DNA of 64,000 nucleotides, from NCBI GenBank assembly GCA_036245805.1, contig BTRK01000002.1, positions 29,071,067-29,135,066 on the forward strand. Reading direction: 5' to 3'. The notes under the pieces are model-generated. The model did no database searches and had not been told where the DNA came from. It worked only from the letters and a program-made list of their open reading frames with translations. The DNA comes from Pristionchus mayeri. Lineage: Eukaryota > Nematoda > Chromadorea > Rhabditida > Neodiplogasteridae. The stretch's first letter is position 1; every line of letters starts with the position of its first letter. Both the position numbers and the translations under genes were made by a program. Positions 60,845 to 64,000 of the stretch are shown here, piece after piece.

Positions 60845-62964
60845 TCAAGTGAATTGTCCAATGAAGATAATGTCCTCATTTCTAAGTACTCCGAAGAGGA
60901 ACGGCCGATCAATGAGAATGACGGGGTTGGGCTTGATTGAGGCGGAGATAACCTTCATCTGCACTTTCATGTAGGTGCTCGCGACAGCCTCAGTTCCTTC
61001 CTCGTCCATCTGGATTTTAGAAATTATTATTAAGCGATTATCTTATTGTTCACCATCAGTGAAATTCACTGGGTTTTACAATCTATGCAACTGTTGATTG
61101 TATCAGGTGTTCGAGAAAGTACAGTGCAATATTTTCATTCTCAAAACTCATGCAACAAGATGAAAGGGCCTGATTAGGAACGATAAGCGTCTGCTAACCT
61201 CAATGAGCGCACTGTGCTTGATCTTGGATATCGTGAGTGGAACGCGCGAAATCTGATATCGTTGATTTGTAAATAGATGAAATTGTTGATTTACCTTGGA
61301 GAGCTCGGCATCATTTTCGAATATTCTCCTGACACCCAAATTGGAAAGAAGCGGTTTCACATCAAGTTGTGACTCCAATTTGATCTTCGGAACAGTAATC
61401 TTAAACTAATAAAGTGTGCGGAATAGGGCTTCAAAAATCGCACGCGTATTACGAAGTCAGTTGCTGCCCTGAGGGCGTAGATCAACGTTTTTCCTGTCAA
61501 ATGACTCATCATCGTCCCAAGATCCGAAGACTCGCTTGGCATCAAGTAGAAAAAGCTGTAGTTGCTGTCCTAAATTAGCTGCATCATGAAATACCTGTAC
61601 GATTAGATGTGCTTTATACCTGGTAGGGTACAATGAGAACAGTTCCAAGATCGGTCTTCTGATTAACTCGGAAAGAAGCATACTCGCTCATAAAGGAAAT
61701 CTCAATTACACCCATATTTTTTCAAAGTATCTGCAAGTGGATGAACCTTTCTGCCTCCGTTGGCGCCCTTGAAAGTTCTTTCGTGAGTCCCAGAGTGATC
61801 GAATGGAAACTTCCACTTTCCGAGGAAGTATACTGCGTTTATAAGAATACCCAATGCCTGAATGTCAAATTTGCATAAATTGTTTCTCCTTAGAGATTTG
61901 GGACAAATTTTCTGAATGATATTTAGAACGATAAACAATTTCCGTTTAGCTTCCCCTTCATTTCTTGTGATTGGTCTGATATTCTACAATTTTCTGAATG
62001 ATATTTAGAACGATAAACAATTTCCGTTTAGCTTCCCCTTCATTTCTTGTGATTGGTCTGATATTCTACTCCTTTTAGAAACTCTGGACAGCTTTGCCAG
62101 AGCACAAGCGGCGATAATGAATCTATCCCTCTACTGAACTATGACTAGTGTAGAAATGGGATGGTATTCAATGCGAGGTATTTCGCCATTCTAGGAGTAG
62201 CAATCGGAATCTCTACTCGCATCGAATGGCCTAAGGAAGAGACGAACGTCATCCGAGATATCCGCATCCTTGATCAAGTTCCTGATCTTGCCATGAGTAG
62301 CTTCCTCCACGAATTTACTCATATTCCTTGCTGCTTCCGACTTATTTCGCAGATTTGTTCTCAGGATCTGGAGAGTGCGTGAGTGGGATAAGAATTTCAT
62401 AGTCTTGTACCTGTGCTGCGAAATAGCGCTGAATGTGTGTCTTGTAGTCGTACCTCAACTTCATCTGAAACATAGATTAGACTGGGACAACAACGGAGTT
62501 CACCGAGTCATCGACATAGAATCGATTGGCTGAGCTTAGTGTTACTCCGGTCGCATTGGTCGAGGGAAGAGATAATGTGAATGAGGAGTAGAACTCGGTG
62601 ACGTCAGAAGGAGTGCAACCTGTGTTTCAGAGAATGCATTATATCCATTCCAGTTGAGTGCTCGCCCCTTTTTTCCACAATTTACGCAATTTCGTTCCAT
62701 TAATCTATTAAGCGCTAGAAGTGGGAAACTAAGGATACTCAATTATGCAATTTATGGTTATACACGCAAAACTGTCAACTGTTCACCATTTAGGAGTAGA
62801 TTGGTCAATTCGCTCTGGGTCACTCCGTTGGCTCCATCGTGAACGATGGCCAGCAGTGTATTGAGGGAGAGAGGAGAGAAGACGAATGGCTCGGAAGGAG
62901 GCATGGAGAGGCGCAGAAGAAATATGGCGAGTGAGGCAGATAGGACTTTTGTGAAACATACCAT
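60845..62964 (-). CDS. Serpin (serine protease inhibitor fold), 373 aa if one extra base is disregarded
   Basis: Minus-strand exons: 62787-62964, 62504-62619, 62411-62464, 62248-62367, 61620-61857, 61453-61569, 61295-61405, 61199-61222 and 60845-61009 (stop TGA). Serpin landmarks in order: FVFSPLSLNTLLAIVHDGA, SANRFYVDDS, MSKFVEEATHGKIRNLI, LINAVYFLGKWKFPFD, VPKIKLESQLDVKPLLSNLG, the hinge EEGTEAVAST and RPFLFGVLRN. The small-residue hinge fits an inhibitory serpin. There is no signal peptide from ATG 62964, so it may be intracellular; an ATG at 63003 would only add 13 residues. The 61620-61857 exon is 238 nt, one more than its phases allow. The frame slips at a run of six T (plus strand) at 61717-61722. 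This is either a young pseudogene or a homopolymer sequence error; every other exon is intact. Confidence 0.8.
61907..62069. repeat. 82-bp direct tandem repeat in a serpin intron
   Basis: Two perfect units, 61907-61988 and 61989-62069, beginning ATTTTCTGAATGATATTTAG. It lies in the intron between the exons 62248-62367 and 61620-61857. Confidence 0.9.
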
Positions 62965-64000
62965 CTGAGGGGAGAATTGCAAGTTTTCAAGTTGATATGA
63001 CAATTAGAACTGAATTGCTGATAAACAAAACATTGTTTTATAAATTGAGAGAAACGGGGAGGGCATTTAAATTGTCTCTCAATTCATAGCTTCCGTTTTG
63101 TAGCGTGGATGAGCAAATCCAGCTTATTTTATGCGGCGATATTATGCGAAGGAGCGGAAAAGAGCGGGCATGTGATTGAAACTTTCAGCGCAACATGTGC
63201 CGAACGAGAGTGACGAGGAGTGTAAAGAGGCAAAAAACATTTAAAAAGAGTGGACTGATTAGAAGTGAGTAAGAGTTCTCAGATCAAACATTCATCCAGG
63301 ATTTTTGCAAGCATTTCACGCATTGCAAACTACATTGTACATTTTGAGAATGTCTAGACTATAGGGATCATTTGCAAATGTTTGATCTCCGATTTCGTCA
63401 CTGCAAGTAACTGAACTCGTGCGAATTTAAGTTGTTTCCGTGTGTGAGTCTACACTCAGAAGCGTGAGGAGTTCAGATGAGAGAGATCTCTTCTCATTTG
63501 TCATATGTCCTTCTTCTATTTGGCACCAAAATATAATGAGCAACGCCATCTAATTTGTATTGAATGTGTGCGTGCCACTCTCTCTATAGTGGGCTTCGCG
63601 ACGGCGTTGACCGAATCACCCCCTTCTCTTATCTACCGGTTATGCGAGATATATTTTAGAAGTAAGAGACTCCGTTGATTGCTACGCTCGCCAGCCATAA
63701 CTCATTCCATTCCCTATCTGAAAGGTATGCGCCGTATTTTCGCCAAGACAAATTAAATTGTAATATCACGAACTTTTGATTTTTTTTCAGCATACATATT
63801 TGATATATTGAATCGAATTTAAAATTTTTGTTCACCAACTAGATCATTTTCGTCAGCAAATTTTCACCTTGACCACATTAGAGGATAATTAACGTGCGTT
63901 GCCTCACACTTTTGCACCTGCCTGCGAGCATTTTTGGCATTTCGAAATAAGGATTGCACATTTTTTTCCAGTTTGTTGACCATGTCGATTCTGAGCGATC
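62965..64000. other. Upstream region of the serpin; nothing else recognised
   Basis: Should contain the serpin promoter. An ATG at 63974 opens a short frame (MSILSD) that runs off the window edge and might begin another gene, but six codons are not evidence. Confidence 0.35.

Noticed and set aside
1..64000. CRISPR arrays, operons with ribosome binding sites, or other prokaryotic signals
   Set aside because: The window is eukaryotic by its spliced genes. The repeats are inverted or tandem transposon features, not regularly spaced direct repeats.

Overview
This is nuclear DNA of a nematode, most likely a diplogastrid of the Pristionchus type. The genes are broken into many exons of 40 to 200 bp with TTTCAG-like acceptors. 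Most recognisable genes are serpentine chemoreceptors, long G/C homopolymers occur, and fold-back DNA transposons are abundant. The assignment rests on gene style and is an inference; no species marker such as rRNA is present. Exon boundaries given here were built by hand from splice signals, reading phase and comparison between paralogues in the window.

Layout. 0.3-1.6 kb: decayed copy of a 7TM chemoreceptor family that has two intact members, at 21.8-26.3 and 57.4-60.6 kb. 2.0-2.3 kb (minus): small secreted peptide gene. 3.3-4.9 kb (minus): another 7TM receptor, with a 1.3 kb TTAA-flanked palindrome at its 5' side. 7.9-19.6 kb: a compound of three TTAA-bounded elements. The largest is an 8.3 kb transposon with 2.0 kb terminal inverted repeats and a multi-exon DDE-type transposase gene carrying two C2H2 fingers. 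26.9-31.2 kb: two four-TM LAPTM-like genes, the second frameshifted. 31.5-33.9 kb (minus): Srd-like chemoreceptor. 35.4-44.8 kb: a tandem duplication of 4.69 kb, each unit holding the same Srg-like receptor gene already broken by a mariner-like insertion. 46.9-47.3 kb (minus): small unknown gene. 48.9 kb: tRNA-Glu(TTC). 49.3-54.3 kb: large multi-exon gene of unknown function with a 1.9 kb palindrome in an intron. 60.8-63.0 kb (minus): a serpin of full family length with one apparent 1-nt frameshift.

The genes do not form a pathway. The window looks like a fast-evolving chromosome arm: chemoreceptor birth and death, local duplication and repeated transposon insertion into introns. The most interesting object is the TTAA transposon at 11.3-19.6 kb. 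Its transposase is not piggyBac-like, has a D..D..E layout split over many exons, uses an apparent GC-AG intron exactly at the second catalytic Asp block, and carries an in-frame TAA just after the first.
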